Positions 40,395 to 49,618 are shown, counted from the first letter of the stretch. The stretch: 64,000 nucleotides of DNA from Verrucomicrobiota bacterium (GCA_003152315.1 PLZV01000057.1:1-64000); one strand, 5' to 3'. Notes: a model not told the origin generated them from the sequence alone. Translations and numbers: made by a program.

Positions 40395-41345
40395 CTACTT
40401 GTGAAAGTAGTTCCACAATCGGGTGTACCAAGGGGGCGTTGGCTCAGGTGCTGGTGGGGGAGGAGGGGGCTTGCTTGGGTGCACGTCCTTGGCCGGGGCA
40501 TTTGGGCCAGTGCCTGGCTTACTCTGTGCAAGAGCTAACTTGGAATCCTGCTCGCGTTGCGGAATTTGGGATTGAATATCAGTAATCTTGGCGTCGAGAG
40601 ATGTCAGTGTTCCTTGCTCCTGACTCATCTGCTGTTGGTAGACCGCTATCTCGCCACTCTGACCGGTGGTTGCTTCCCCTTGTTGTGGGGTGGTTATGCC
40701 CGCTGTTAAGCGACCCGCCAAATCACGTCGTCCACCACCCGGACTCGTGGCGGTTCCACCTTGTGCTGCCGTTAGTTTCGTCTGCGTCGTGGCGATAGCG
40801 GCGGCAAGTTTGGCCCGCTGCACCTGAAGATCGGCAAGCTGGCTTTTGAGGGATTGCAGGGCCTCTTGCGCCGCTTGTACCTTCTTTTCCTCAGGTGTCA
40901 TCCACGCGGAAGCAAACTTCACCTTGCCGCTTGTCACATTGCTCGCCTCCGCCTGCCAGTCCACAAGGCGCTTGTTTATCTCCGCGGTAGCAGTGGAGTT
41001 TGTGAACTTCGCCTGGAACTTTTCAAAGGCGGCAATTCCCGCGGCGTATTGATCCTTCGTCAACTCCTGGTTCGGATTGAGCGTGTATTTAGCCAGGGAG
41101 GCATATGCCGCTTTCTCCTGTTTTTGCTCCAGGGTTTCGCGGACAATGGACTGGATATCGGACTTGTCCACTTGTCTCGTGGAGAAAATCGTACCGTGGT
41201 AAAGGGACACGTGGATTTCGATTTGCGTCTCTGTTTCCGAGAGGATTTGCCCTTCCAGTACGTCGCCGGATTTCAAAGTCAATGTATCGGCCTTGAGACG
41301 TGCGACATGTCCAAGAACGAGGAGGCCGGCAAGAATGCAGAACAT
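40395..41345 (-). CDS. exported coiled-coil protein, function unknown
   Basis: From the ATG at 41345 the protein has 316 residues: a signal peptide (MFCILAGLLVLGHVARLKA), a small N-terminal beta domain (DTLTLKSGDVLEGQI... to about 65), helical regions with long coiled coil (QAAQEALQSLKSQLADLQVQ near 165-185), and a Pro-rich end PPPPPPAPEPTPPWYTRLW. The N-terminal 'LtLksGdvleGqI' module also occurs in the thioredoxin-fold protein at 51754-52491, so it is a local envelope domain. The longer start at 41402 adds 19 residues that spoil the signal peptide. It is convergent with the tailspike gene. Confidence 0.65.
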   Translation of the reverse strand: MFCILAGLLVLGHVARLKADTLTLKSGDVLEGQILSETETQIEIHVSLYHGTIFSTRQVDKSDIQSIVRETLEQKQEKAAYASLAKYTLNPNQELTKDQYAAGIAAFEKFQAKFTNSTATAEINKRLVDWQAEASNVTSGKVKFASAWMTPEEKKVQAAQEALQSLKSQLADLQVQRAKLAAAIATTQTKLTAAQGGTATSPGGGRRDLAGRLTAGITTPQQGEATTGQSGEIAVYQQQMSQEQGTLTSLDAKITDIQSQIPQREQDSKLALAQSKPGTGPNAPAKDVHPSKPPPPPPAPEPTPPWYTRLWNYFHK

Positions 41346-41402
41346 ATACCTGCAGGCAGTCCTGCCTTTATTCACAGTCGAATGTGTTCCCGGTAGTGGC
41401 AT

Positions 41403-41803
41403 TCGTGTACTCCGTCCGCGTTCGAATCTTTCTGCCGAAACTTGCCCTGTATGATTTTAGCAAGGGCCGTTCCGCCACCGCAAGGGGATTCGGTTGCCAT
41501 CTCGATTCGAGAGAGCAAATGACCACCGAAATGAAACCATTCCGCATCCCGCCTGCGACTCAAGAAAAATATTTTCCATTTCGAATTGAAAGAACTTGCG
41601 CTGGGAAAAGCACTCGCTAGAATCGCGACTCAGTTCACCGAGGAGGAGGATGGTTTGCGAGCGCGAGCGGCACCACGGTGAAGGCAGATTCCAGTTGGGG
41701 CAGCAGTCGGCGTTTTCATTTCGATTGCTCAAACCCCAGGGCGTGCTGCGGGAAATTTTCCGCAATTTGAAAAATATTGGCTTGGGCGAACTTTTGGCTT
41801 GTA
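41403..41803. other. upstream region of nrdJ
   Basis: About 400 bases between the divergent genes with no supported ORF. No riboswitch consensus was recognised. The regulatory boxes lie in the 110 bases before nrdJ. Confidence 0.5.
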
Positions 41804-41851
41804 ACACCATATATGGGGTGCCTATAGTGTCACCCTCACTATTAGCAGTGG
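41804..41851 (+). promoter_or_regulatory. tandem NrdR-like boxes upstream of nrdJ
   Basis: Box 1 is ACACCATATATGGGGT (41804-41819), close to the NrdR consensus ACAC-ATATAT-GTGT. Box 2 is TCACTATTAGCAGTGG (41836-41851). Their starts are 32 bp apart, three helical turns, as is typical for NrdR box pairs. They should mediate repression of the reductase gene by NrdR when dATP is high. The nrdR gene is not in the window. Confidence 0.65.
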
Positions 41852-41914
41852 TTACCGACCGAGATGTTGATCGCTGCTAGTTGTTAACCGTTAGGTCGTT
41901 AAGGAGGGGGTAAC

Positions 41915-44900
41915 GTGATCAATTTGAAGCAGAGTGTGGGGGAACTTTCGGCGCGCAAGGGCAAACTGACCCGCAAGGACTCGGAGATGGATGGGCCGGG
42001 TTCAACCGAAACAAACAAGCGCGCCAAACGTGGCGTTCCACCGTTGGCCCCGGGGAAAGGTGGCGCGGTTGTGGCGCGCGTGTTCAGCCGCGCGGACGTG
42101 AAGCCGTTCGACGAAATCGAATGGGACCAGCGCACGGCGGAAATCACGGACGACACGGGACGGGTCATCTTCAAGCAGGAGAATGTTGAAGTCCCGAAGA
42201 GTTGGTCGATCCTTGCCACCAAGGTCGTCGTTTCAAAGTACTTCTACGGTGAGAACGGAACCACCGACCGCGAGCACAGCGTCCGCCAACTCGTTCACCG
42301 CGTCACGCGCACGATTGCCGATTGGGGCAAACGTGACGGCTATTTCGCCAGCGACAAGGACGCCGAGACCTTTTATGACGAGCTGACCTGGCTGTGCGTC
42401 AACCAGTACGGTTCCTTCAACTCGCCGGTCTGGTTCAATTGCGGCCTCTTCTCCCAATATGGCGTGGGCAAGCACAGCGGGGCGGGGAACTTCCACTACG
42501 ATGCGGCCACCAGGGCCATCAAGCGCGCCTCGACCCAATACGAATACCCGCAATGCTCCGCCTGCTTCATCCAATCCATCGGCGACACGATGGAAGACAT
42601 CATGGAACTCGCCCGCAGCGAGGCGATGCTCTTCAAATACGGCAGCGGCACGGGCACGGACCTTTCGTCGCTGCGCAGTGCCCGCGAAAAACTTTCCGGC
42701 GGCGGTCGCCCCAGCGGCCCGCTGTCATTCCTCAAGGTTTACGATGCGATCGCCAGCGTGGTCAAATCGGGCGGCAAAACGCGCCGGGCCGCGAAGATGA
42801 ACACCTTGAAGGTCTGGCACCCCGACATCAAGGACTTCATCGACGCCAAACAAAAGGAAGAACGCAAGGCCTGGGCGCTCATCGAGCAGGGATACGCGGG
42901 GGATTTTAACGGCGATGCCTACGGTTCCGTCTCCTTCCAGAATGAAAATCTCAGCGTGCGCGTGACCGATGAATTCATGCGCGCGGTGCTCGACGACAAG
43001 GATTGGGCGACCCATTGGGTCACCAATCCGAGCAAGCCCGGCCCGACCTACAAGGCGCGCGAGTTGATGCGCGGCATCGCGGAAGGGACGTGGATTTGCG
43101 GCGATCCCGGCGTGCAGTACGAGGACACGATCCAGCGCTGGCACACCTGCAAGAACACCGCGCCGATCAATTCCAGCAACCCGTGCAGCGAATATATGTT
43201 CCTCGACAACAGCGCCTGCAACCTCGCGTCGCTGAACCTGATGAAGTTCGTGCGGCCGGACGGCGTGTTCGATGTCGAGCGCTTCAAGGCGGCGGTGGAA
43301 ATCTTCATTACCGCCCAGGAGATCCTCGTCGATAACGCGAGCTATCCCACGGAAACGATCGGGCTCAACAGTCATCTATACCGCCCGCTCGGCCTCGGCT
43401 TTGCCAATCTCGGCTCGCTCAGCATGTCGATGGGCCTGCCCTACGACAGCGATGAAGGCCGCGGGCTGGCCGGCGCCATCACCGCCATCATGCACCTGCA
43501 CGCCTACACGCAGTCGGCCCGCATCGCCGAGAAGATCGGCGCGTTTGAAGGCTTTGCCAAGAACCGCGAACCAATGCTGCAGGTCATGGAAATGCATCGC
43601 GACGCGGTGAAACGCATCCATCCGAGCTGCCCGGATTACCTGCGCAATGCGGCGCAGCGTTGCGGCGACGAGGCCGTCGAGTTGGGCCGGCGGTTTGGCT
43701 ACCGTAATTCGCAGGTCACCGTGCTCGCGCCGACGGGCACCATCGCGTTCATGATGGATTGCGACACGACCGGCGTCGAACCGGACATCGCGCTCGTGAA
43801 GTACAAACTGCTGGCGGGCGGCGGCATGTTGAAGATTGTCAACCGCACGGTGCCAATGGCGTTGAAGAAGCTCGGCTACACCGATTCGCAGATCGCCGAT
43901 ATTGTGAAGTACATCGACCAGAACGACATGATCGAGGGTGCGCCGCACCTGCAGGAAAAACATCTTGCCGTGTTTGATTGCGCGTTCAAGCCCGCCAAGG
44001 GCCGCCGCAGCATCCAGTATATGGCGCACCTCAAGATGATGGCCGCCGCGCAGCCGTTCCTCAGCGGGGCGATTTCCAAGACGGTGAACATGCCGCAGGA
44101 GTCCACCGTGAAAGAGATCATGCACAGTTACAGTGAAGGCTGGAAGCTCGGGCTGAAGGCTGTGGCGATCTATCGCGACGGCTCGAAACGCTCGCAGCCG
44201 CTCAACACGTCCCGGAACGGCGGCGATACGCCTGCTGAAAAGGCCGTGAAAGAAGCCGATTCCTTCAAGTTACGCATCGAGGAACTCGACGAGGAGGTTG
44301 CGAAGTTGCGCGTCCGTCTCGGGACCCCTGCGCGTCATCGTTTGCCGGACACGCGCCAGGCTGTGACCCACAAATTCGATATTGCCGGCCACGAAGGCTA
44401 CATCACGGTTGGCTTGTTCGACGACGGCGTCCCCGGCGAATTGTTCATCACCATGGCGAAGGAAGGTTCGACCATCGGCGGCTTGATGGACACGATCGGC
44501 ACGCTCGTCAGCCTCTCGCTGCAATACGGTGTGCCGCTGGAAACGCTCGTGAAGAAGTTCGCGCACCAGCGCTTCGAGCCAAGCGGCTTCACGAAGAATC
44601 CTGATATCCCGATCGCCAAGTCCATCAGCGATTACCTGTTCCGCTGGCTGGGCTGCCAGTTTATCCCCGGCTACCGCGAGGCCAATTCACCCAACGCGGG
44701 CCAGTCCGAACTGCCGCTCAAGGAAGACGCCGAGCAGGAGAAGAAGATTGTCAACAAGCCCGTCCAGGACCTCGAACAAACGGAAGAAGCACCCGCGCGC
44801 CCGACCGCCAGTCGCGCGGGCCTGACCGCCGTCCAGCAGCTCAGTCGAACGGTCCAGCATTTCATGCAGGATGCGCCCGCCTGCGATACCTGCGGCGCGA

Positions 44901-44965
44901 TCACCGTGCGCAACGGCGCCTGCTACAAGTGTCTCAATTGCGGTAATTCCATGGGATGCTCCTAA
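41915..44965 (+). CDS. nrdJ: adenosylcobalamin-dependent (class II) ribonucleotide reductase
   Basis: A 1016-residue enzyme that converts ribonucleotides to deoxyribonucleotides using a B12-generated radical. The catalytic segment NSSNPCSEYMFLDNSACNLA near 418-437 has the N-x-C-S-E triad and the second active-site Cys is in the N-terminal half (YPQCSACF). The C-terminus has CDTCGAITVRNGACYKC, then CLNCGNSMGC, the redox-active thiol tail. The start is a GTG at 41915 with AAGGAGG eight bases upstream. No nrdB-like or nrdG-like gene is nearby, in keeping with class II. An intrinsic terminator follows at 44986. Confidence 0.95.
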   Translation: MINLKQSVGELSARKGKLTRKDSEMDGPGSTETNKRAKRGVPPLAPGKGGAVVARVFSRADVKPFDEIEWDQRTAEITDDTGRVIFKQENVEVPKSWSILATKVVVSKYFYGENGTTDREHSVRQLVHRVTRTIADWGKRDGYFASDKDAETFYDELTWLCVNQYGSFNSPVWFNCGLFSQYGVGKHSGAGNFHYDAATRAIKRASTQYEYPQCSACFIQSIGDTMEDIMELARSEAMLFKYGSGTGTDLSSLRSAREKLSGGGRPSGPLSFLKVYDAIASVVKSGGKTRRAAKMNTLKVWHPDIKDFIDAKQKEERKAWALIEQGYAGDFNGDAYGSVSFQNENLSVRVTDEFMRAVLDDKDWATHWVTNPSKPGPTYKARELMRGIAEGTWICGDPGVQYEDTIQRWHTCKNTAPINSSNPCSEYMFLDNSACNLASLNLMKFVRPDGVFDVERFKAAVEIFITAQEILVDNASYPTETIGLNSHLYRPLGLGFANLGSLSMSMGLPYDSDEGRGLAGAITAIMHLHAYTQSARIAEKIGAFEGFAKNREPMLQVMEMHRDAVKRIHPSCPDYLRNAAQRCGDEAVELGRRFGYRNSQVTVLAPTGTIAFMMDCDTTGVEPDIALVKYKLLAGGGMLKIVNRTVPMALKKLGYTDSQIADIVKYIDQNDMIEGAPHLQEKHLAVFDCAFKPAKGRRSIQYMAHLKMMAAAQPFLSGAISKTVNMPQESTVKEIMHSYSEGWKLGLKAVAIYRDGSKRSQPLNTSRNGGDTPAEKAVKEADSFKLRIEELDEEVAKLRVRLGTPARHRLPDTRQAVTHKFDIAGHEGYITVGLFDDGVPGELFITMAKEGSTIGGLMDTIGTLVSLSLQYGVPLETLVKKFAHQRFEPSGFTKNPDIPIAKSISDYLFRWLGCQFIPGYREANSPNAGQSELPLKEDAEQEKKIVNKPVQDLEQTEEAPARPTASRAGLTAVQQLSRTVQHFMQDAPACDTCGAITVRNGACYKCLNCGNSMGCS

Positions 44966-44985
44966 GGGAAGGGAGCAGACGTAGC

Positions 44986-45022
44986 AGAAAGCCCCGGGGC
45001 AACCCGGGGCTTTCTAGTTTTT
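44986..45022 (+). terminator. intrinsic terminator of nrdJ
   Basis: A GC-rich hairpin, AGAAAGCCCCGGG...CCCGGGGCTTTCT, with a short loop, is followed by AGTTTTT. It lies 20 bases after the nrdJ stop. Confidence 0.9.
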
Positions 45023-45135
45023 AGCTGTTGCGGACGCTCGTGAGCGCTAATCGGCCAGCTTCCAAAGCTTGACGGATGGGCTTGTAGGCGCTTACTGTAG
45101 GCACCCCTTACACCAGACAATTCAGGAGACACATT

Positions 45136-45453
45136 ATGGCAGCACCATCAGCACCCAAAGCAGGTACCACGAACGCGCGCCCGAAAGCCAAAGACGGCGC
45201 GGGCGGCAAAAAAGAAGCGAAGGTAGTCTACCCGAGCCAATTTGGCTCGCACACGAGCATGGCGAATGAGGAATTGACCGGCAAGATCGCCGCGGCCAAG
45301 CAGGACGCGACGGATGCCTGGGTGATTCTGGCCGACGAACGCGGACCCTACGCCACGCGCAAATCGCGGCTCGATACCGGCCTGGCCGACCCGAACCGCT
45401 TCGTCGACCAGCCCGCGCGCGACCAGTTCGTCAAAGACTTGTCCGCGGCGTAA
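45136..45453 (+). CDS. small basic hypothetical protein
   Basis: A 105-residue protein with a Lys/Ala/Gly-rich, probably disordered N-terminus (1-32) and a helical remainder (MANEELTGKIAAAKQDATDA, ...RDQFVKDLSAA). AGGAG lies about 12 bases before the ATG. No family was recognised. It stands between nrdJ and glnS and has hairpins on both sides, so it is likely monocistronic. Confidence 0.6.
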   Translation: MAAPSAPKAGTTNARPKAKDGAGGKKEAKVVYPSQFGSHTSMANEELTGKIAAAKQDATDAWVILADERGPYATRKSRLDTGLADPNRFVDQPARDQFVKDLSAA

Positions 45454-45489
45454 CACAAGACCGACTTTCCCGAGCGTCGGGGTCTTGTG
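45454..45489 (+). terminator. hairpin between the small gene and glnS
   Basis: CACAAGACCGAC pairs with GTCGGGGTCTTGTG (bulge of two G). No U-run follows, so it may be an RNA structure and not a terminator. Confidence 0.45.
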
Positions 45490-45564
45490 GCCCTGGCGCT
45501 CTTGTCGTTTATGCGGGGTGCTTGCCCTGCCACGCCGGGAGTGGTATTTCCTAGAGATCCATTT

Positions 45565-47382
45565 ATGTCGAACGAGAATCCAAATACACCCGCTGTCGAA
45601 CCCAACGATTTCATCCGCGAAACCGTCCGCCAGGACATCGCGTCTGGCAAATACAAGGTGCCCGTCACGCGGTTTCCGCCGGAGCCGAACGGCTATCTGC
45701 ACATCGGCCACGCGAAATCCATCTGCCTGAACTTCGGCATCGCCCGCGAGTTCGGCGGCCAGTGTAACCTGCGCATGGACGATACCAACCCGACGAAGGA
45801 AGAGGTCGAGTACGTTGACTCCATCACGACGGACGTGAAATGGCTGATCGACGGCTGGGCCGATCATTGTTTCGGCCTGAAACCTGCGGGAAAAACCCCC
45901 GACGCGCAGACCGTTAACGGAAAGAAGGATTTCTTTCTACCCGCCATCGTCGGTTCTCATTCTTCGCTGGTGGAACCTTTCTACGCCTCCGACTATTTCG
46001 ACCAGATTTACGAGTGGGCCGTCGAGCTGGTCAAGCGGGGCAAAGCCTACGTCTGCGATCTCTCGCCCGAGGAAACAGAAGCGTATCGTGGGGCGCCCGA
46101 CAAACCCGGCAAGGACAGCCCCTTCCGCAACCGCTCCATCGAGGAAAGCCTCGATTTGTTCACGCGTATGAAGAACGGCGAGTTCCCCGACGGCAAGCGG
46201 ACGTTGCGGTCGAAGATCGACATGGCCTCGCCCAACATCTGGCTGCGCGACCCGTTGCTCTACCGCATCCGCCATTCCGCGCACCATCACACGGGTGATA
46301 AGTGGTGCATCTACCCGATGTACGACTTCGCCCATTGCCTGAGCGACTACATTGAGGGCATCACCCACAGCATCTGCACGCTCGAATTCGAAGTCCACCG
46401 CCCGCTCTACGATTGGATTCTCGAAAACCTCGACCTGCCGCGCCCGTTGCCGCACCAGTACGAATTCGCGAAACTGATCCCCAGTTACACCATCGTTTCC
46501 AAGCGTAAGCTGATCCAACTCGTGAACGACAAGGTGGTCACCGGCTGGGATGACCCGCGCATGCCCACTATCAGCGGCATCCGTCGTCGCGGCGTGCCGG
46601 CCAGCGCTTTGCGCAGTTTCGCCATCGGCGTCGGTGTCACGAAGTTCATCAGCCTCACCGACATGGCTGTGTTCGACCACGCCATCCGCGAGGACCTCAA
46701 CAAACGCGCCCTGCGCCGCCTCGCCGTGTTGCGTCCGCTCAAGCTGACCATTACGAATCTGTTCCCACATCACTACGAGGAACTCGATGCAGTCAACAAT
46801 CCCGAGGACCCAGGCACCGGCACGCGCAAGATTCCCTTCGGCAACACGCTCTACATCGAACACGATGACTTCATGGAGAGCCCGCCGCCGAAGTTCTTCC
46901 GCTTAAAGCCCGGCGGCGAAGTCCGCTTGAAGTACGCCTACATCATCAAGTGCGACGAAGTAGTGAAGGATGCCTCGGGCAAGGTGGTGGAACTTCGCTG
47001 CACCGCCGACCTCGACAGCAAATCCGGCGGTGCGACCTCGGGCCGCAAGATCAAAGGCACCATCCACTGGGTCAGCGCCCAGCACGCCATCGACGTCGAG
47101 GCCCGTCTCTACGACCGCCTCTTCACCGTCCCCGAACCCGACGCCGAAGGCGATTTCAAAGCCAATCTCAACCCTCACAGTCTCGAAGTCGTCACCGCCA
47201 AGTGCGAGCCGTCGCTGGTCGACGCCAGCCCCGACCTGCGCTACCAATTTGAGCGTCTCGGCTACTTCACTCTAGACTCCGATTCCGACATCGAGCCCCC
47301 AACCCCCAGCCAGCGCAAGTTGGTACTCAACCGCACCATCACGCTAAAAGACACCTGGGCGAAGATTGAAAAGAAGCAGTAA
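45565..47382 (+). CDS. glnS: glutaminyl-tRNA synthetase
   Basis: From the ATG at 45565 the protein has 605 residues, slightly longer than E. coli GlnRS (554). It charges tRNA-Gln with glutamine and ATP. The class I HIGH motif is at 46-49 ([10 protein letters not shown]) and the KMSKS-type loop is VSKRKL near 311. [15 protein letters not shown] and [16 protein letters not shown] are hallmark segments of the Gln/Glu family; the long insert with [15 protein letters not shown]-like residues ([18 protein letters not shown]) is specific for GlnRS. The open frame upstream of 45565 is not part of the gene. It shows no sign of truncation. Confidence 0.97.
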   Translation: MSNENPNTPAVEPNDFIRETVRQDIASGKYKVPVTRFPPEPNGYLHIGHAKSICLNFGIAREFGGQCNLRMDDTNPTKEEVEYVDSITTDVKWLIDGWADHCFGLKPAGKTPDAQTVNGKKDFFLPAIVGSHSSLVEPFYASDYFDQIYEWAVELVKRGKAYVCDLSPEETEAYRGAPDKPGKDSPFRNRSIEESLDLFTRMKNGEFPDGKRTLRSKIDMASPNIWLRDPLLYRIRHSAHHHTGDKWCIYPMYDFAHCLSDYIEGITHSICTLEFEVHRPLYDWILENLDLPRPLPHQYEFAKLIPSYTIVSKRKLIQLVNDKVVTGWDDPRMPTISGIRRRGVPASALRSFAIGVGVTKFISLTDMAVFDHAIREDLNKRALRRLAVLRPLKLTITNLFPHHYEELDAVNNPEDPGTGTRKIPFGNTLYIEHDDFMESPPPKFFRLKPGGEVRLKYAYIIKCDEVVKDASGKVVELRCTADLDSKSGGATSGRKIKGTIHWVSAQHAIDVEARLYDRLFTVPEPDAEGDFKANLNPHSLEVVTAKCEPSLVDASPDLRYQFERLGYFTLDSDSDIEPPTPSQRKLVLNRTITLKDTWAKIEKKQ

Positions 47383-47429
47383 CACGGTGATTGACGTATG
47401 AAAGATTGGTTTCAAACTAAGGGGAGCAC

Positions 47430-48629
47430 ATGAATCCCGTCTGGTCGCAAGGACCGCGTGAACTTCTGGAGCACGCCTACGGTCATCTGTCAAAGGGAGA
47501 CGGGTTTGACTGTCGGATAGCTTTTATAAGCGTAGACAACGCTGTCGAGGTCATGGTTAAGACTTACCTGAGTTTCAGCGACAAAAAGCCAGGAGTAGAT
47601 GCCCTTGGGAACAGCGAAACTAAGATTGATAAGTCCACAAGCTTCCCCAAATCGCTGGAGATGCTCCAAACAGTGGCCTCGGACCGAATCGTTGGACTTA
47701 ACTTGGAAGAGATACAGCACTTCCACAGCATTCGGAATTATCTTTATCATACTTTTGGTCTCTCCGTGGAACGGTCTGTTGTGGAGGCATACGCACAGAT
47801 TGCGAAAGCTCTCTTTGAGAACCTATTTGAATCCAGCCTTAGAATTGTTCAGGCCGATCGGATGGGAGACGCTAGCAGATTTATTGTCCGATGGAATGCC
47901 CTACAAGAAATGCTCGCGGCGAAGTTGCCTACCCGAGCGAAACATGATCAAAATGCCTTCGTTAAGTTCTTTGTGCAAATCAACCCTGAGCTGGCCAGTC
48001 TTTATGAACAGGTCCGCCGTTTTCGCAATACGCTCGTACATGGCCGCCTAGCTGAGACTCAAGAAGACATCAGCAGGCAGTTGGATAATGTTGAGCGACT
48101 ACTTGAGGCGGGCGAAAGCGAAGAGCGGCCTTCCAAACCAGTTGGTACACCACGTAGCAAGAAGACTTGGTCCACGCAACTGAATCTGGACGAGTTGCGA
48201 GACCAAGCGAAAAGGTTTTTGGAGGAGAAGCTGCAGCAACGCATAAAGCAATTGAAACCAAGTCTCTTCGAGACAGAAGACGGTCGGACAGGCATTCGAT
48301 ATTCTATTTCCCGTGCTTACCCGACTGGAAAGCAAACGCAGTTTTGGTTTGCCTTGCATGACCCTCAAATCGAATTCCTTAATTCACATGCTCAGGGATT
48401 CGTCGCGTTTGTGTGTGTTGGCGCAGGGGTTCTTTATGCACCATGGAATGAATTCCAAGCTTATGTTGACGACTTGGGCGAGACGTCGACTGATACAGGG
48501 CACTGGCGGCATGTTATCCTTCGTCGCACGGGAGAAGGTGCCATTCAAATGAAGTTTCGCGGTTCTGGGCCGGGGAATAGGATAGATGTATCGCGGTGGT
48601 TTGTGAAACGCTGGCCGTTGGTGAGTTGA
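47430..48629 (+). CDS. tandem HEPN-like protein, candidate defence RNase
   Basis: A 399-residue protein with a good ribosome-binding site (AAGGGGAG). The first HEPN-like helical domain (about 1-125) has RNYLYH (R102-H107), and a second (about 130-215) has RNTLVH (R199-H204); both fit the R-x4-H motif of HEPN ribonucleases. The C-terminal half (about 260-399) is a separate alpha/beta domain with FWFALHDPQIEFLNSH and WRHVILRRTGEGAIQMKF that I cannot name. HEPN proteins often act as RNases in abortive infection. Base composition is lower in GC than that of its core neighbours, which suggests horizontal origin. The function is inferred. Confidence 0.65.
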   Translation: MNPVWSQGPRELLEHAYGHLSKGDGFDCRIAFISVDNAVEVMVKTYLSFSDKKPGVDALGNSETKIDKSTSFPKSLEMLQTVASDRIVGLNLEEIQHFHSIRNYLYHTFGLSVERSVVEAYAQIAKALFENLFESSLRIVQADRMGDASRFIVRWNALQEMLAAKLPTRAKHDQNAFVKFFVQINPELASLYEQVRRFRNTLVHGRLAETQEDISRQLDNVERLLEAGESEERPSKPVGTPRSKKTWSTQLNLDELRDQAKRFLEEKLQQRIKQLKPSLFETEDGRTGIRYSISRAYPTGKQTQFWFALHDPQIEFLNSHAQGFVAFVCVGAGVLYAPWNEFQAYVDDLGETSTDTGHWRHVILRRTGEGAIQMKFRGSGPGNRIDVSRWFVKRWPLVS

Positions 48630-48706
48630 CCAAGCCCGGTAAACGTCGTGGTTACCACTGTGAGCATTTGAGAGGAGGGTTGTCGTCGCCGTCCACCGGT
48701 GACCGT

Positions 48707-48838
48707 TCATTTCTCCAAGATGTCACAGATAGTTGCGATCGTATTCCAATTGCGCACGATGGTGGGGATGCCAAAACGTTTTCCGGCGACGGCGTTGGGG
48801 TAGAGGATGCCGTTGGTGTGGCGGCGCCGGCAATGGCT
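48707..48838 (-). pseudogene. C-terminal remnant of a DUF1697 gene
   Basis: The minus strand reads ...TNGILYPNAVAGKRFGIP and VRNWNTIATICDILEK with a stop at 48707. The same ending occurs in the intact DUF1697 gene at 49644-50162 (TNGILYPNAVVEKHFSIP, RNWNTISAISHILEK). Only about 43 codons remain, and they end exactly at the palindrome 48839-48861. Confidence 0.8.
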
Positions 48839-48861
48839 GATACATGGTACTACCATGTATC
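48839..48861. promoter_or_regulatory. 23-bp palindrome, downstream of padR
   Basis: GATACATGGTAC / GTACCATGTATC type palindrome with a one-base centre. It is the reverse complement of the copy at 49224-49246, which lies before padR. It begins directly after the DUF1697 remnant and ends seven bases from the padR stop. Confidence 0.7.
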
Positions 48862-48868
48862 ACTGATT

Positions 48869-49219
48869 CTACGCACTGTCGGATGGGCGATTCAACAGGG
48901 CGGTGATTGCGCGGGTGGAGGTGGTCCATTGGTGGCGTAGTTGTTGGCAGACTCGTCGACCGCGGGGGGTGAGGCGGTAGTAGTGGCGCTGTCGACCCTC
49001 CTTGGGTCCCCGCCATTTACTCGTCACCAGACCCTGCTGCTCCAGATGGCGAAGAACGGGGTAGATGGTGCCATCTTGCCAGTTCAGGGTGCCTTTGGAG
49101 CGCGCGAAGATGCGCTGGCGGATGCCATAGCCGTAGCTCGGCCCGTCGCGGAGGATATCCAGGACGATCAAATCGTACGTGCCCGCCGCCAGGTTTCTCG
49201 CGAACTCATCACGCTTCAT
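48869..49219 (-). CDS. PadR-family transcriptional regulator
   Basis: From the ATG at 49219 the protein has 116 residues. It has the PadR winged helix: TYDLIVLDILRDGPSYGYGI, then QDGTIYPVLRHLEQQGLVTS and a wing ending HYYRLTPRGR. A short helix for dimerisation follows. PadR proteins repress by binding palindromes of the ATGTATC type and often respond to small hydrophobic ligands. The palindrome GATACATGG...CCATGTATC lies five bases upstream of the start codon, so autorepression is likely. The longer open frame to 49258 runs through the palindrome and is not used. The target operon, if any besides itself, is not obvious. Confidence 0.85.
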   Translation of the reverse strand: MKRDEFARNLAAGTYDLIVLDILRDGPSYGYGIRQRIFARSKGTLNWQDGTIYPVLRHLEQQGLVTSKWRGPKEGRQRHYYRLTPRGRRVCQQLRHQWTTSTRAITALLNRPSDSA

Positions 49220-49223
49220 AACC

Positions 49224-49246
49224 GATACATGGTAGTACCATGTATC
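49224..49246. promoter_or_regulatory. 23-bp palindrome, probable PadR operator
   Basis: Perfect palindrome with arms GATACATGGTA and TACCATGTATC, centred five to 27 bases ahead of the padR start. The arm sequence contains ATGTATC, typical of PadR operators. Confidence 0.75.
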
Positions 49247-49319
49247 ATTAGAGGGCAAGAGTGTATGTGGTCAAGAGCGCAGTCCATTGCTGGTCAGCGG
49301 TGAGGTAACGTCCTAATGC

Positions 49320-49380
49320 GGAGGGCCACGCTCTGTCGTGGCCGCATTGAGCGAACGGACGCGACGGTGCGTGTCCTTCC
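49320..49380. repeat. palindromic element PE1
   Basis: Arms GGAGGGCCACGCTCTGTCGT and GCGACGGTGCGTGTCCTTCC, a more diverged copy of the 8082, 18065 and 21662 family. The phrase TAACGTCCTAAT precedes it. Confidence 0.85.
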
Positions 49381-49442
49381 AAACGGCAAAATATGACACT
49401 ACCGGCGGCTGGCGCACCCCGACACTGTCACCGGTCTCCGGA

Positions 49443-49548
49443 TTGTAGGGCGGGATGCCCCGTCCGACGGGTGTATCCCGCCGCCCCGCCCACCAGATAA
49501 CGCAAAGCAACGGCGGGATACCTACACGACAGGCATCTCGCCCTACAA
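49443..49548. repeat. large inverted repeat
   Basis: TTGTAGGGCGGGATGCC at the left and GGCATCTCGCCCTACAA at the right, with a second internal pair (GTATCCCGCCG / CGGCGGGATAC). The whole 106 bp can form a cruciform. Confidence 0.85.
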
Positions 49549-49565
49549 CAATCTATCGCATTCAC

Positions 49566-49618
49566 GGTCCGTCGCGTCCGTTCGTTTATATGCGGACGCG
49601 ACGGAGCGCGTCCCTCCA
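49566..49618. repeat. palindromic element PE1 (left arm truncated)
   Basis: CGGTCCGTCGCGTCCG then ...CGGACGCGACGGAGCGCGTC and CCTCC. It is followed by ATTAGGACACTACC, the same flank (in reverse) as at 8.06 kb. Confidence 0.8.

Noticed and set aside
41403-41914. Cobalamin riboswitch upstream of nrdJ
   Set aside because: No B12-box-like consensus (GCCACTG) was seen in the leader; the NrdR-like boxes explain regulation better.
49443-49548. CRISPR-like or tRNA-like structure
   Set aside because: There is only one nested inverted repeat without regular spacers, and no acceptor stem or anticodon arm pattern could be built.
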